Notes: a model not told the origin generated them from the sequence alone. Positions 8,217-17,896 are shown, counted from the first letter of the stretch. The stretch: 64,000 nucleotides of DNA from an uncultured Lachnospiraceae bacterium (GCA_902776305.1 CACYPS010000018.1:25110-89109); one strand, 5' to 3'. Numbers and translations are program-made.

Positions 8217-10007
8217 ATGGCAAATGGACTGAGGGAACTCCTCGGCGACCTCATGAAGAAGGACGGAAAACTGTTCATCACGACAATCATTCTGATGGTC
8301 ATTTCATCCTTTCTTCAGGGCGTTACAATTCTTATGCTTGTTCCGATCATGAATATTATGGAAGTGGGGGAGGCCGCGGATCTGCCGTTCGGCCTCTCCC
8401 GGTTCCTGTCCTTTCTTCTCAGTCTGCCGTTCGGTTTGAGACTCTTTGTTCTTCTTTTCTGCTTTTTCATTATCATGACGATGCAGGCCGTTTCCGTCAG
8501 GATGGTAAAAGTCAGGTCGATGCAGCTTGCTTCGGGATTTACTGCCGACATGAGAGAAGAGTACTATGATGAGCTCATGAGCAGCAGCTGGGAGAGATAT
8601 TCATCCGATAATCAGTCTGTTCATACGGATGCTCTGATCACACAGATTCCCCGATTAACGACGACAATCAATTATTTTATGTCGATGATGACAAATGTTG
8701 TGACCGCTCTCATCGACCTTATCATAGCGTTTTCCCTGTCTGCTTCTCTTTCGGGATTCGTCATTGTCGTCGGTGGCTTATTCTTCCTGTTTTTCAGGCG
8801 TTTCACAAAGAGATCGGAAACACTAGGTAACAGGCTGAGCAGACAGTATGAGGCTTTCACGGATGAGGTACAGACGCAGCTCTCCGGATTTAAGGAAATC
8901 AGGAGCTACGGCATTGCCGAAGAGGAGTCCCGAAGGTTCAGAGATATAACGGAAACATTCCGGGATCTGATGATTGAGGCTACGGGAAATGTATCGGCGC
9001 CGCGCATGATCTCCACGATAGGGGAGGCTGTTCTTATAGCCATTATCTTCTTCTGCGCTGAGTACTGGCTTCATATCGAGACGTCGAGCATGATTGTCGT
9101 ACTGTATGTCTTTTATCGGCTTTGGCCGCTTCTGCCCGCAACGCAGGAGTACTTGCAGGGCATCAAAGAGACGCTGCCCGCCTACAGAGTCATGCAGGAT
9201 GTGAGAAAAAAGGATTCAGAGGATAGCAGAACGGCTTGCATCCGGAAAATAAAACAGGATAATGCCTCCGATGAAAGTACAGGCGGGAAGGAAGATACCG
9301 GCGATCAGGCGGTGGCGTTTGATCACGTCAGTTTTCGATATAAGGATGCAGCTGCGGACGCTCTGCATGATGTAAGTTTTAAGATCAGGCGACATACGAT
9401 CACTGCCTTCACCGGCCCGTCCGGCGCCGGAAAAAGTACGGTCGTAGACCTTATTCTGGGATTTCTTACGCCATCCGGCGGGAATATTTACATACAGGCA
9501 GAAGACGGCGAGGTTGCCTATGTCCCGCAGAGTCCAATGATCCTGACAGCGTCCGTCCGCGAGAACATAGCGCGTTTCCACCCGGGTATTTCGGACGGGG
9601 AGATCGTGGAGGCTCTTGTAAGGACGGAAGCCATGGGCTTTCTTGAGAGAAAGTGTACCGAAGGACAGTCACCGCTCGACCTTCGCATGGGAGATGACGG
9701 AGTCATGTTCTCGGGAGGCGAGGTGCAGAGAATCGTGCTTGCCCGCGCAATTGCCGGTACGCCGGGGTTGCTGATCCTTGATGAAGCCACATCGGCGCTG
9801 GACTTCGGAAACGAGAAGTTGATCGCCGGGCTGCTTCAAAGGTTGAAGAGCGAGATGACGATTATTCTCGTTGCGCATCGTGTGTCGACAATTCAGTCGG
9901 CAGATGATATACTCGTCATTGAAAACGGACAGCTTACGGAACAGGGGAGTGCCGGAGAACTTTTGAAGAATCCGGAGAGTTACCTGACTAAAATGAAGGA
10001 CGGATAA
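8217..10007 (+). CDS. ABC exporter (TMD-NBD half transporter), lasso D-type context
   Basis: This is a 596-residue half transporter that would work as a homodimer. About six membrane helices occupy residues 15-330. After a charged linker comes the ATPase domain with Walker A GPSGAGKST (about 400-408), Q-loop in AYVPQSPMI, signature FSGGEVQRIVLARAI (about 497), Walker B LLILDEATSALD and switch His in LVAHR. The signature has F instead of the usual L. It starts immediately after the licD stop codon and is followed four bases later by the kinase gene. In lasso-peptide clusters the same gene type (D) exports the mature peptide and confers immunity. Glycolipid export remains an alternative here. 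Confidence 0.88.
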   Translation: MANGLRELLGDLMKKDGKLFITTIILMVISSFLQGVTILMLVPIMNIMEVGEAADLPFGLSRFLSFLLSLPFGLRLFVLLFCFFIIMTMQAVSVRMVKVRSMQLASGFTADMREEYYDELMSSSWERYSSDNQSVHTDALITQIPRLTTTINYFMSMMTNVVTALIDLIIAFSLSASLSGFVIVVGGLFFLFFRRFTKRSETLGNRLSRQYEAFTDEVQTQLSGFKEIRSYGIAEEESRRFRDITETFRDLMIEATGNVSAPRMISTIGEAVLIAIIFFCAEYWLHIETSSMIVVLYVFYRLWPLLPATQEYLQGIKETLPAYRVMQDVRKKDSEDSRTACIRKIKQDNASDESTGGKEDTGDQAVAFDHVSFRYKDAAADALHDVSFKIRRHTITAFTGPSGAGKSTVVDLILGFLTPSGGNIYIQAEDGEVAYVPQSPMILTASVRENIARFHPGISDGEIVEALVRTEAMGFLERKCTEGQSPLDLRMGDDGVMFSGGEVQRIVLARAIAGTPGLLILDEATSALDFGNEKLIAGLLQRLKSEMTIILVAHRVSTIQSADDILVIENGQLTEQGSAGELLKNPESYLTKMKDG

Positions 10008-10010
10008 TGT

Positions 10011-10928
10011 ATGTACCGATACAGAGCTTTTGGCTTCAACATTGAATCAGAGTTTGAAATTGCACAGATGCTGCCGGCGGAGTTTCCCGATGACCGGTGT
10101 GATGTACACATCCGATATGGGGAAGTCAGTGCGGATATGATTAAGGATCCGCTGCAGACCTATCTCGATGCAAGATTCGGGATAGACGAGATGTGGAGCA
10201 ATCTTGATATCGCTGAGATCTATGTGGGACACGGCAGAGATATCATTGTGAAGCTTGTTCCGGGAAGAGAGGAAGAGGAAGGGCTTCTGCAGGCATACAT
10301 TACCGGGCTGGCTTTCGGAGCGATCATGCATCAGAGGAAACAGATACCCATGCACGGGAGCTGTGTTCAGAAAGACGGCAGAGCAGTTCTCTTTACCGGA
10401 GTTTCAGGAGCGGGAAAGTCTTCCATCGCCGCGGAGGCAATCCGGCAGGGTTATCGGTTGGTCACGGATGATGTTACGCCGGTATCGATCCGGAACGGGT
10501 TGGTCGTCGCTGAGCCGTCCTTCCCGCAGCAGAAGCTTTGGGAGGATGCGGTCGAGCGAGGCGGCGTCGAGGATAAGACTGACCACAGGATATATGACGA
10601 GAATGACCGGACAAAGTTCGCCATGAATGTAGATGACGCTTTCCTGAACGAGGAGGCGGTCCTGTGCGGTATTATTCAACTGATCCCGAAAGAAGGAACG
10701 AGGAATGGCAGACCGCTGATTGAGGAAGTCACGGGCCTGGAAAGAGCTGTCCTCATGCAGCTCCATACATACAGAAAATATATGCTGGTCGACAACGAGA
10801 GCAGACAGAGGCATTTTCAGAGCTGCGCTGATATTGCAAAACAATTAAAGATAGCCCACATGTTCCGCTATGAAGACACATCCGAAGCGGAAATGCTTGC
10901 GGCAGCGGAGGAATTTATCAATGAGTGA
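10011..10928 (+). CDS. HPr kinase-like (lasso-peptide kinase type) protein
   Basis: This 305-residue protein has a C-terminal HprK-like kinase fold. The P-loop GVSGAGKSS lies at about residues 130-138, followed by GYRLVTDDVTPV, the double-aspartate motif of this fold. It lacks the usual context of true HprK and instead sits directly before a PqqD gene. That arrangement is known for the K genes of paeninodin-like lasso clusters, whose products phosphorylate a serine of the precursor. The ribosome binding site AAGGACGGA precedes the ATG. It overlaps the PqqD gene by 8 bases, suggesting coupled translation. The N-terminal 100 residues are similar to the non-catalytic region of these kinases. The target is unknown. 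Confidence 0.8.
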   Translation: MYRYRAFGFNIESEFEIAQMLPAEFPDDRCDVHIRYGEVSADMIKDPLQTYLDARFGIDEMWSNLDIAEIYVGHGRDIIVKLVPGREEEEGLLQAYITGLAFGAIMHQRKQIPMHGSCVQKDGRAVLFTGVSGAGKSSIAAEAIRQGYRLVTDDVTPVSIRNGLVVAEPSFPQQKLWEDAVERGGVEDKTDHRIYDENDRTKFAMNVDDAFLNEEAVLCGIIQLIPKEGTRNGRPLIEEVTGLERAVLMQLHTYRKYMLVDNESRQRHFQSCADIAKQLKIAHMFRYEDTSEAEMLAAAEEFINE

Positions 10929-11190
10929 AAAAAAGTATACGAGAAAAGCTGACATCATCACTGCGGACATGGACGGGGAGCTCGTCATGATGGATATTAC
11001 GTCCGGAAAATACTACAATCTCGGCAGGACAGGCGGTACGATCTGGAATCTACTGGAATCACCGAAGACACTGGACGAGCTGGTTGATGCGCTCACCGAT
11101 AAGTATGATGTCGACCGCGCGACCTGCAAGGCGCAGGCGGAAGAGTTTATGAAAACAGGACTTGAACACGGCCTGTTCTTTATGGAATAA
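10921..11190 (+). CDS. PqqD-family RiPP recognition element (lasso B1 type)
   Basis: This is an 89-residue PqqD-like protein. The central MDGELVMMDITSGKYYNLGRTGGTIWNLL motif followed by TLDELVDALTDKYDV is diagnostic. The fold is a winged-helix RiPP recognition element that grips the leader of a ribosomal precursor peptide and hands it to the processing enzyme. ATG 10921 is preceded by GGAGGAA and overlaps the kinase gene. As in split-B lasso clusters, the next gene encodes the transglutaminase-like B2 protein, four bases downstream. Its presence implies that a peptide substrate exists somewhere. Confidence 0.9.
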   Translation: MSEKKYTRKADIITADMDGELVMMDITSGKYYNLGRTGGTIWNLLESPKTLDELVDALTDKYDVDRATCKAQAEEFMKTGLEHGLFFME

Positions 11191-11193
11191 GAT

Positions 11194-11625
11194 ATGAAAA
11201 GTATGTTGAAGTTTATAAGCTACCCGCCCGCACTTAAAAAATTATGCGTGCGGGTTCTTCTGCTTGCAGTGTATTATAAGCTGCTCATTCGATTTCGGAA
11301 ATTCTCCGAGATAGCGGGCAGGCTGGGCAATGCGGGCAGGGTGACTTCCGAAGATCCGGTCCCGGACGGACAGAGGGAATACATTTTGCAGGTTCGCAGG
11401 GCGATCAGAGCGGTCGTTCCGAAACTGCATTTTTCAAATGAATGCCTTGTATGCGCATTCACCGCAAAAAAAATCCTTGGGGATATCCCGTCGACAGTCT
11501 ACATGGGCGTCGCGAAAAAGAAAGACGGCGGTATGAAGGCTCACGCATGGACGAGAGTCGGAGACATCATTGTTACAGGTGAGGAGGGGAGAGAGCGGTT
11601 CACGGTCACCGCTACATTTGCATGA
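11194..11625 (+). CDS. Transglutaminase-like lasso B2-type protease
   Basis: This is a 143-residue B2-type cysteine protease homologue. In lasso biosynthesis B2 cleaves the leader from the precursor together with B1. The catalytic cysteine is in ECLVCAFTAKKILG and the catalytic histidine in KAHAWTRVG, preceded by the typical IPSTVYMGVAKKKDG. A hydrophobic N-terminal segment (about residues 17-30) may associate with the membrane. Its stop codon overlaps the start of the nucleotidyltransferase gene (ATGA). All visible catalytic positions are intact, so the enzyme looks functional. Confidence 0.85.
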   Translation: MKSMLKFISYPPALKKLCVRVLLLAVYYKLLIRFRKFSEIAGRLGNAGRVTSEDPVPDGQREYILQVRRAIRAVVPKLHFSNECLVCAFTAKKILGDIPSTVYMGVAKKKDGGMKAHAWTRVGDIIVTGEEGRERFTVTATFA

Positions 11626-12767
11626 GTATGGATATTTCGAGAGAACAGAGATTTGTCTATTTATGTTCGATTTTTCCGATGCCGAAGAAGTATCTGAAGA
11701 AGGCGCAGGAAATTTTTAAATCCGGCCTTGATCTGGATGAGGCTGTCAGAATCGCCTATGTCCATCAGGTCTACAGCCTTTTTGCAAAAAATCTGAAGGA
11801 TCATTTTCCGGAGGCCGGCGAAAACGAAGCCGTAAAGACCATGTATGTGGCAGCGAACAGGAACCGCTTTGATTCTATGAAGCAGACGGGCGAGCTTGTC
11901 AGGCTTTATCGGGTCTTCACGGACAGAGGCGTCAGAACGGTGCCTCTGAAAGGCGTCCTTCTGTCGAAAATGCTTTACGATGATCCGACGTTCCGATATG
12001 CGACGGATATTGATCTGCTGATTCGCCGCGAAGATTTTGACAGGGCGAGGGAAATCCTCGCGGAGCAGGGTTATACGTCCAACAAGGAGTATGTTTCGAC
12101 CGCAAAACAAATGGAGGTCTACGAGAGCAAATTCCACGATTATGACTTTGAGTCGAAGGACGGCACTAAGCTCGAACTGCACTGGAGAGTGGCGGACATC
12201 AAAGCCGCAGAGATCCTGACATGTGATAATGCAGACTCGACGGTTTCATTCTTCGGCCAGGAACTGCCGACGTACACTCCGGAAGAGTGGCTCATCTACC
12301 TTGCTTATCACGGTGTTCACCATGGCTATATGTGGATGAAATGGCTGACGGATTTCGATACCCTGGCAAGGCACGCAAGTGTAGACAGGAAGGCAGCCAT
12401 GGAACTTGCCGCGGAGATGGGACTTGACTGGGCGCTTCGGGCGTCTTATGCGATGGCTTATCTGGTGTCTGGGGGGGACGAAAACGCAGTATCCGTGAGC
12501 CGTCTTACTGAGGAGATGGCCGGCGTCCTCACGAAATCGAACGGACAGAAAGACGATGTCTTCATCGCGTATCGCTCGTTCCTTGATACCGAGCTCGAGC
12601 GCAGAGGACTGCTCACCGACAAGGAGAAAACCCGAAGAATAGACCCCTCGGAGAAAGATTTTGAGACGTTCCATTTCAGCGATCGGTTTTTCTTCCTCTA
12701 TTATGTTGTGAGAGGTCCCTACAAATTGTACCGGGTTCTGAAAGGAAAGATTTTTCCGGACAAATAA
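11622..12767 (+). CDS. NTP_transf_5-type nucleotidyltransferase
   Basis: This is a 381-residue protein of the uncharacterised nucleotidyltransferase group common in lasso and other RiPP clusters. The polymerase-beta-like active site is recognisable in RTVPLKGVLLSKMLY followed by RYATDIDLLIRREDFDRA, with the metal-binding DID/D pair. A later conserved stretch is KLELHWRV, then EEWLIYLAYHGVHHGYMWMKWLTDFD. In characterised lasso clusters such genes accompany kinase genes and are thought to modify the peptide further. The substrate here is unknown. The start ATG overlaps the upstream stop; a second ATG six bases downstream is also possible. Confidence 0.8.
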   Translation: MSMDISREQRFVYLCSIFPMPKKYLKKAQEIFKSGLDLDEAVRIAYVHQVYSLFAKNLKDHFPEAGENEAVKTMYVAANRNRFDSMKQTGELVRLYRVFTDRGVRTVPLKGVLLSKMLYDDPTFRYATDIDLLIRREDFDRAREILAEQGYTSNKEYVSTAKQMEVYESKFHDYDFESKDGTKLELHWRVADIKAAEILTCDNADSTVSFFGQELPTYTPEEWLIYLAYHGVHHGYMWMKWLTDFDTLARHASVDRKAAMELAAEMGLDWALRASYAMAYLVSGGDENAVSVSRLTEEMAGVLTKSNGQKDDVFIAYRSFLDTELERRGLLTDKEKTRRIDPSEKDFETFHFSDRFFFLYYVVRGPYKLYRVLKGKIFPDK

Positions 12768-12798
12768 TTTTACCGGCCAAATGAAAGATTTGTAATAC

Positions 12799-13608
12799 AT
12801 GAAAGATTCACGTAAAGAGATAGGAATATGGCCTGCAAGGGTCCTCTTTGTTCTTTATCTGCTGTTTTTTGCAACATATACAATTTTTATGAGAACTGTC
12901 GGTCCCAGAAGATGGAATCTCATGCCTTTCTGGGAGCTCCGGTATTCTCTTGCCGGCGGACTGGCCACGTTTCAGTTCCTGATCATCAATATTTTGCTCT
13001 GTATCCCGATGGGGTATTTCGGTGCCGCCGCATTCAGGAATACAAAAAAGTGGAAGATCGTTCTGCTTATCGCGTGTTATTCAACAACGATCGAACTCAT
13101 TCAGCTCATTACAGCAAGAGGATTGTGCGAATTCGACGACGTCTTTAATAATACTCTGGGCGGTGCGATCGGCATACTCTGCTTCTACGGGCCGCTTGAG
13201 ATCTTTGACGCCATGGCAGTAACGATTGTGTACGGTGCGGTAATGATCATCTTGGAATTCAGGCAGTCCGGGAGTTTTTCCTTCGGACGGGTGCCCGGGG
13301 TTCTTACCAAGACCTATGTCCTCTACATACCTGCCCACGCTGTTATATCCTATTACATTTTCAGACTTTTTGACATGTATGGAGATCTGCGCGGTAACAG
13401 AGGTGTGAAGGCAGCGGCGGTCATCATGCTCGCAAATATGCTGAGCGTGCTTTCGAAGTTTCTGGTACAGTATTTCACTGCCTATCATTTTTCGGCCCCG
13501 ACGCTATACTATCTGATCGGATTTCTTCTGCAGTGTTTACTGACCATGTATGTGAGGAAAAATTACATCTGCAGGACTCCGGATAAGAGTCACGGAGGGA
13601 ATATATGA
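12799..13608 (+). CDS. VanZ-like membrane protein with extra C-terminal helices
   Basis: This is a 269-residue polytopic protein. The N-terminal half has the VanZ/phosphotransbutyrylase-like pattern: NLMPFWELRYSL, NILLCIPMGYFGAA, then TTIELIQLITARGLCEFDDVFNNTLGGAIG. The C-terminal half (about 145-255) adds further helices beyond the usual VanZ length, including a YFTAYHF loop. VanZ proteins occur in glycopeptide tolerance loci and surface-polymer operons, but their biochemistry is poorly known. The 3' end overlaps the cyclase gene by four bases. No clear Shine-Dalgarno sequence precedes the ATG. Confidence 0.75.
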   Translation: MKDSRKEIGIWPARVLFVLYLLFFATYTIFMRTVGPRRWNLMPFWELRYSLAGGLATFQFLIINILLCIPMGYFGAAAFRNTKKWKIVLLIACYSTTIELIQLITARGLCEFDDVFNNTLGGAIGILCFYGPLEIFDAMAVTIVYGAVMIILEFRQSGSFSFGRVPGVLTKTYVLYIPAHAVISYYIFRLFDMYGDLRGNRGVKAAAVIMLANMLSVLSKFLVQYFTAYHFSAPTLYYLIGFLLQCLLTMYVRKNYICRTPDKSHGGNI

Positions 13609-15509
13609 GTGCTATTTATGTGATGATCCATGACACACATTCGGATTTTCGAACAATCCGGCCCTACGGCAGGATCCTGCACGACGGCCTTACGTCGTAC
13701 GGTCTCGGAGGAGCTTCGGAACCGTGTGAAGGGGAGACGAGTTTTGAGAGCGGGGATTGCAGGATCATTATGGGAAGTATCCAGAATAACGCCCATGCGG
13801 GCGTTCCCGCAACGTCCTGTGTCGTTGAGACCGATCAGCACCTTGCTGTCTGCGATGCGATGATCTATAACAGAAAAAGCTTTCCGGGGCAGGATATGCT
13901 GAGCGACGGTGAGCTGCTTGTAAGAACATATGAGAGGGAGGGACTTTCAGGGCTTCGCAGTCTGAGCGGAGATTTTGCTGCCGTCCTGATCGATAAGGAA
14001 AACGGGCGGATCTTTCTCATCCGTGATCACATGGGTATAAGACCGCTCTATATCATGCAATCGAAGCATTATGTGACAATTTGCACGGATTACAGGCCTT
14101 TTTTCAGGCTGCCGGAAAATCAGATCACGATCAATGAGGAGCGCCTCTATGAGTATCTCACAATGGGAATCGTGGCGAGCAGAACAGAGACGCTCTTTGC
14201 AAATATTCTCAAATCCGAGGCCGGTGCAGTCACCCGTATGACCCCGAATGGGAAAATTATAGCATCCGATACATACTGGACCCCCGGCATGCGGAAAGTG
14301 CCTGAGGACAAATGGGATGTACAGTATGAGAAAATATACGCTAAACTGATTCGGGATGCAGTGAGGAACCGGGTGGACGCTGTAGGAGGAGAGGCAATCG
14401 GTGCTGAATTCTCCGGCGGTCTTGACTCGGGAATCATTGTCTCACTGCTCGATGAATATGCACAGGAAAACGGTCACGAACTTCCTTTGCTTGCCACCTG
14501 GTCGCCTTCCGAGGAGGAATATCCGATCCGTGAGCAGAGGAATGAAGTGATCCGCGACGAGCGTGAAGTTATAAAGAAGTTCTGCGGGGACAAGGGAAAT
14601 TCCTGCATCTACAGACCTCGCTGCGATGCAGAGGATCCGGAAGTATATCTGAAAAATACAGAGAGAAAAGATATCTGCGAGTTCGACGCCGATATTATCA
14701 TGTACACGATGAAAGCCCTGTCGGGGAGAGGCATAAGGACTGTATTTTCCGGCTGGGGCGGAGATGAGGCCGCGACGATGCGGTTCGGTCCCTCCGGTCT
14801 TCTGGAATCCGGTGAGTTAAGGGCATTTCTTCATGAAGCTTCTTATGCTGCAGGTAAGAATCCGAAGAAGTATCTCGGATTCATCAAGCGGGCTCTAACG
14901 GCAGTTCGTGACAGTCACGCTCCGTGGGACGGCCGTGCGGTGAACGGATGGCAGTTCAACATCGCAAAAGATGAATATGCACACAGGATCCTCGGCAAAA
15001 GAGAAAAGAAGTATAACTACTTTGGATGGAATCCTGTCGAAAATCTGCTTACGGGAGGTATGGAGTCCAGGACGGCAATTGCCGCAGCTTCGGGCGCCGA
15101 TATGGGGATGGTCTACATGTTTCCGATGCTTGACCCGCTCCTTATCGATTATGCTTTGAATGTCCCGCGTCGCCTATATATGAGGGACGGCAGAAGAAGG
15201 CTGCTCCCGCAGAAGGCGCTGGAGGATATCGTGCCCGGTTATCTTACGAAGTTCAGCGGGGAATCCAATGTCGAAAAACTCGACACCGGACGTATGGATT
15301 TCTATTATGAGGTCGCCGAGGAGACACAGAGCCGGACGGATGAGATTATCTTAGCAAGACTTGACAGAGAGCTGTTCGCTGAATATGTTGATTTCGATGC
15401 GATTGAGCGCAATCTGTTACGTGCGGATAATACTGTTGAGAGAAATGTCCTGCGATCCATTATGAGAACGCTCTATAAGATGCAGCTTCTTTTGAAAGAG
15501 TGCAGGTAA
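13605..15509 (+). CDS. Asparagine synthetase-like lasso cyclase (C-type)
   Basis: This is a 634-residue homologue of glutamine-hydrolysing asparagine synthetase. The N-terminal Ntn-like half is retained (SLSGDFAAVLIDKENGRIFLIRDHMGIRPLY), but the protein begins Met-Ser-Ala, so the nucleophilic Cys2 needed for glutaminase activity is missing. The AMP-forming half has the PP-loop FSGGLDSG (about residue 268) and FSGWGGDEA (about 381). Loss of Cys2 with an intact synthetase site is typical of lasso macrolactam synthetases (McjC type), which adenylate an Asp/Glu side chain for attack by the peptide N-terminus. ATG 13605 is preceded by GGAGGGA. Function in a non-peptide amide transfer onto glycan cannot be excluded. 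Confidence 0.85.
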   Translation: MSAIYVMIHDTHSDFRTIRPYGRILHDGLTSYGLGGASEPCEGETSFESGDCRIIMGSIQNNAHAGVPATSCVVETDQHLAVCDAMIYNRKSFPGQDMLSDGELLVRTYEREGLSGLRSLSGDFAAVLIDKENGRIFLIRDHMGIRPLYIMQSKHYVTICTDYRPFFRLPENQITINEERLYEYLTMGIVASRTETLFANILKSEAGAVTRMTPNGKIIASDTYWTPGMRKVPEDKWDVQYEKIYAKLIRDAVRNRVDAVGGEAIGAEFSGGLDSGIIVSLLDEYAQENGHELPLLATWSPSEEEYPIREQRNEVIRDEREVIKKFCGDKGNSCIYRPRCDAEDPEVYLKNTERKDICEFDADIIMYTMKALSGRGIRTVFSGWGGDEAATMRFGPSGLLESGELRAFLHEASYAAGKNPKKYLGFIKRALTAVRDSHAPWDGRAVNGWQFNIAKDEYAHRILGKREKKYNYFGWNPVENLLTGGMESRTAIAAASGADMGMVYMFPMLDPLLIDYALNVPRRLYMRDGRRRLLPQKALEDIVPGYLTKFSGESNVEKLDTGRMDFYYEVAEETQSRTDEIILARLDRELFAEYVDFDAIERNLLRADNTVERNVLRSIMRTLYKMQLLLKECR

Positions 15510-15545
15510 TACTTGATAAATGCTTTCCGCAAAGGAGCAGAGAGA

Positions 15546-17879
15546 TTGAAATCTAATAATAAGAAACTGTATTATGAACTGAATAATTATTATCTGATCG
15601 CATTTGTACTGAATTTTGTCGCCGGTTTCTTTTCATTTGCATGGACAATCATGACACAGGGCGGTCTGTTTTCGCTGGCAGGTGATTTTAATGCGCAGCA
15701 GATCACATTTGCAATGGCTGCCAACGACGCTATCAAATCCGGGAATATCATCTATGACTGGTCGCTCGATCTCGGATCGAACTTCATCGGCGGTATGATG
15801 TTTTATATCCTGGGCAACCCGTCGTTCTGGCTTTCCATGCTGTTCCCGTCCGGGATGTTCATGTATGTCGTCGGATGGATCTATATGCTGAAATATGCGG
15901 TCGCCGGACTTACATCATATGCGTATCTGGAGCGGTACACTCGTGACAAAAAGAATGCTCTGATCGGCTCGATGCTCTATGCGTTCTGCGGATATATGGC
16001 GGAGGATCTGTTGTTCTATCACTTCCATGACGTCGTCGCTCTTTTTCCGCTGCTCATGCTCACGTTCGACGGCCTTGTGCTCGAGAAGAAGAGAGGACCG
16101 TTCATTTTCGCGGTCGCGATTAACGCTCTTGTGAATTACTTTTTTCTGGTCGGCGAGATCATCTTCATGGCGGCATATTACATCCTGAGATATCTCATCC
16201 CGGGATTCAATTTCAAGACGCACATCAGGAGACTGCCTCAGATTCTGATCGAAGGTATTCTTGGAGGTATGCTCGGATGTTTCCTGCTCCTTCCGGCCTT
16301 TTTATTCACGATACAGAATCCGAGAGTCGAAGTAGATTATACGGGTTCGACATCACTCGTATACACGGCTGAGCGATATCTGTATATCCTGAAAGGACTT
16401 GTGTTTCCGGGCGAGGTGATGTCACACCAGAGTGCAGTCATTAAGAGTAACTTTTCATCCTGCAACGCCTATATTCCCGTCGTCGGACTGGTTCTCGTCA
16501 TCGCGTTTGTCAGAATGAGACCGCGCCACTGGCTGACGAGAATGCTGACATTTTGTCTGGTCTTCGCAGTCGTTCCGATTCTTAACGCTTCGTTCTCACT
16601 GTTCGCCGGGGTTTACTGCCGCTGGTATTATATGGCGGCTCTGATGATGGTACTCGCGTCCGTGATGATTCTGGAGAGATGGCAGGCGGAAAACACGTCG
16701 AGGAGGAAGGTGAATCCGTTCCGAAGCGTGAAAAGACAGATCACGGCAGGGACGATTATCTGGGGAGGGATAACTCTTGCATTCATCCTGTTCCTCGTAT
16801 TGGTCAGATGGAACGACACTGAGCCGAGCAAAATCTACCGGATGGATATATTTGTCATCTGGAGTATCGTCTCTCTTGCGGGAACCTTCATGACATGGTT
16901 CACGCTCTGCTATCTGAAGAAATACCAGAGAACCATCCTGCTTTTTACGATTTATATATGCGCGATTTTTACGACGACTCTGACGATTTATCTGTACCAG
17001 CAGGCGCACGGTCTGAACGCGGATCAGGTGCATGACAAGATCGTGACCAGCGCACGGCTCGATTATGAGGGCCCGGAATACCGATACAGCAGCAGAGATA
17101 ATATTGAAACACTGTGCCATAATCATAAGGCGAGCGCGAATTTCTGCAGCACAGTATCCGGATCTATCTTCAGGTTCTATGAATCGCTCGGACTTGAGCG
17201 CGATGTGAAGAGTCCGGAAGCTCCGAAAGGGCTCTACAACCTGATTTCGGCAAAATATGATATAACGACGGATCCGAGAGCCGATCAGGATCCGATTCAG
17301 ACGGAGAACGGTAAGTATCGCAGTTACTATGTCTATGAAAACAACAGTATTCCTCCGATCGGTTTTACATACGATACGTATATGACTGCGTCAGACTTCG
17401 AGACGACGTATTCGGATGACAGGGCTATTCTCATGCTGAAGACACTGATCATTCCCGATGACATGGAGGATGTGGTGTCACGAACCCTGAGATCTTACGA
17501 TTCATTCACTGATGGATATGCGACGGAGGAGTACCTGAACGCGATCAGCAGCGCGCACCTAAAAGAGTGTGCGAGGGATGTGTCCGAGACGACGTCCACT
17601 TACGAATGTACGATTGATGCAGACGCCGACAAGTACGCTTTCTTTTCCATCCCGAATGATTCCGGGTGGAGCGCAACGGTGAACGATGAGCCCGTTGACA
17701 TCATGGATATTAACGGCTTTATGGCGGTCCCGGTCAATGAGGGTGAGAACCGGATTCGATTCTTCTATAAGGTGCCGGGGCTTGCGGAGGGCTGTATGTT
17801 GACGGCGGGAGGGGCGATTGCGATATTGCTGTATATATTTGTGGTGCCGTTGGTTTGGGGGCGGAAGAAGAGAAGATGA
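15546..17879 (+). CDS. YfhO-family membrane glycosyltransferase
   Basis: This is a YfhO-family protein of about 777 residues: twelve or more membrane helices with GT-C-like loops, then a large extracytoplasmic domain (about residues 490-745) and a final helix ending KKRR. Family signatures include GDFNAQQITFAMAANDAIKSG, the loop DLGSNFIGGMMFY and the late SIPNDSGWSATVNDEPVDI / NGFMAVPVNEGENRIRF block. YfhO and its relatives glycosylate lipoteichoic acid or other wall polymers outside the membrane using lipid-linked sugars. The start is a TTG at 15546 spaced 8 bases after AAAGGAG; an earlier TTG at 15513 is less well supported. It closes the surface-polymer operon and is followed at once by repeat A1. 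Confidence 0.85.
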   Translation: MKSNNKKLYYELNNYYLIAFVLNFVAGFFSFAWTIMTQGGLFSLAGDFNAQQITFAMAANDAIKSGNIIYDWSLDLGSNFIGGMMFYILGNPSFWLSMLFPSGMFMYVVGWIYMLKYAVAGLTSYAYLERYTRDKKNALIGSMLYAFCGYMAEDLLFYHFHDVVALFPLLMLTFDGLVLEKKRGPFIFAVAINALVNYFFLVGEIIFMAAYYILRYLIPGFNFKTHIRRLPQILIEGILGGMLGCFLLLPAFLFTIQNPRVEVDYTGSTSLVYTAERYLYILKGLVFPGEVMSHQSAVIKSNFSSCNAYIPVVGLVLVIAFVRMRPRHWLTRMLTFCLVFAVVPILNASFSLFAGVYCRWYYMAALMMVLASVMILERWQAENTSRRKVNPFRSVKRQITAGTIIWGGITLAFILFLVLVRWNDTEPSKIYRMDIFVIWSIVSLAGTFMTWFTLCYLKKYQRTILLFTIYICAIFTTTLTIYLYQQAHGLNADQVHDKIVTSARLDYEGPEYRYSSRDNIETLCHNHKASANFCSTVSGSIFRFYESLGLERDVKSPEAPKGLYNLISAKYDITTDPRADQDPIQTENGKYRSYYVYENNSIPPIGFTYDTYMTASDFETTYSDDRAILMLKTLIIPDDMEDVVSRTLRSYDSFTDGYATEEYLNAISSAHLKECARDVSETTSTYECTIDADADKYAFFSIPNDSGWSATVNDEPVDIMDINGFMAVPVNEGENRIRFFYKVPGLAEGCMLTAGGAIAILLYIFVVPLVWGRKKRR

Positions 17880-17896
17880 ATGAGTAAATGGAAACT

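Noticed and set aside
10011-10928. True HPr kinase/phosphorylase (hprK)
   Set aside because: Context is PqqD/B2/cyclase; the carbon-catabolite HprK is not expected here, and the N-terminal half does not look like the standard one.
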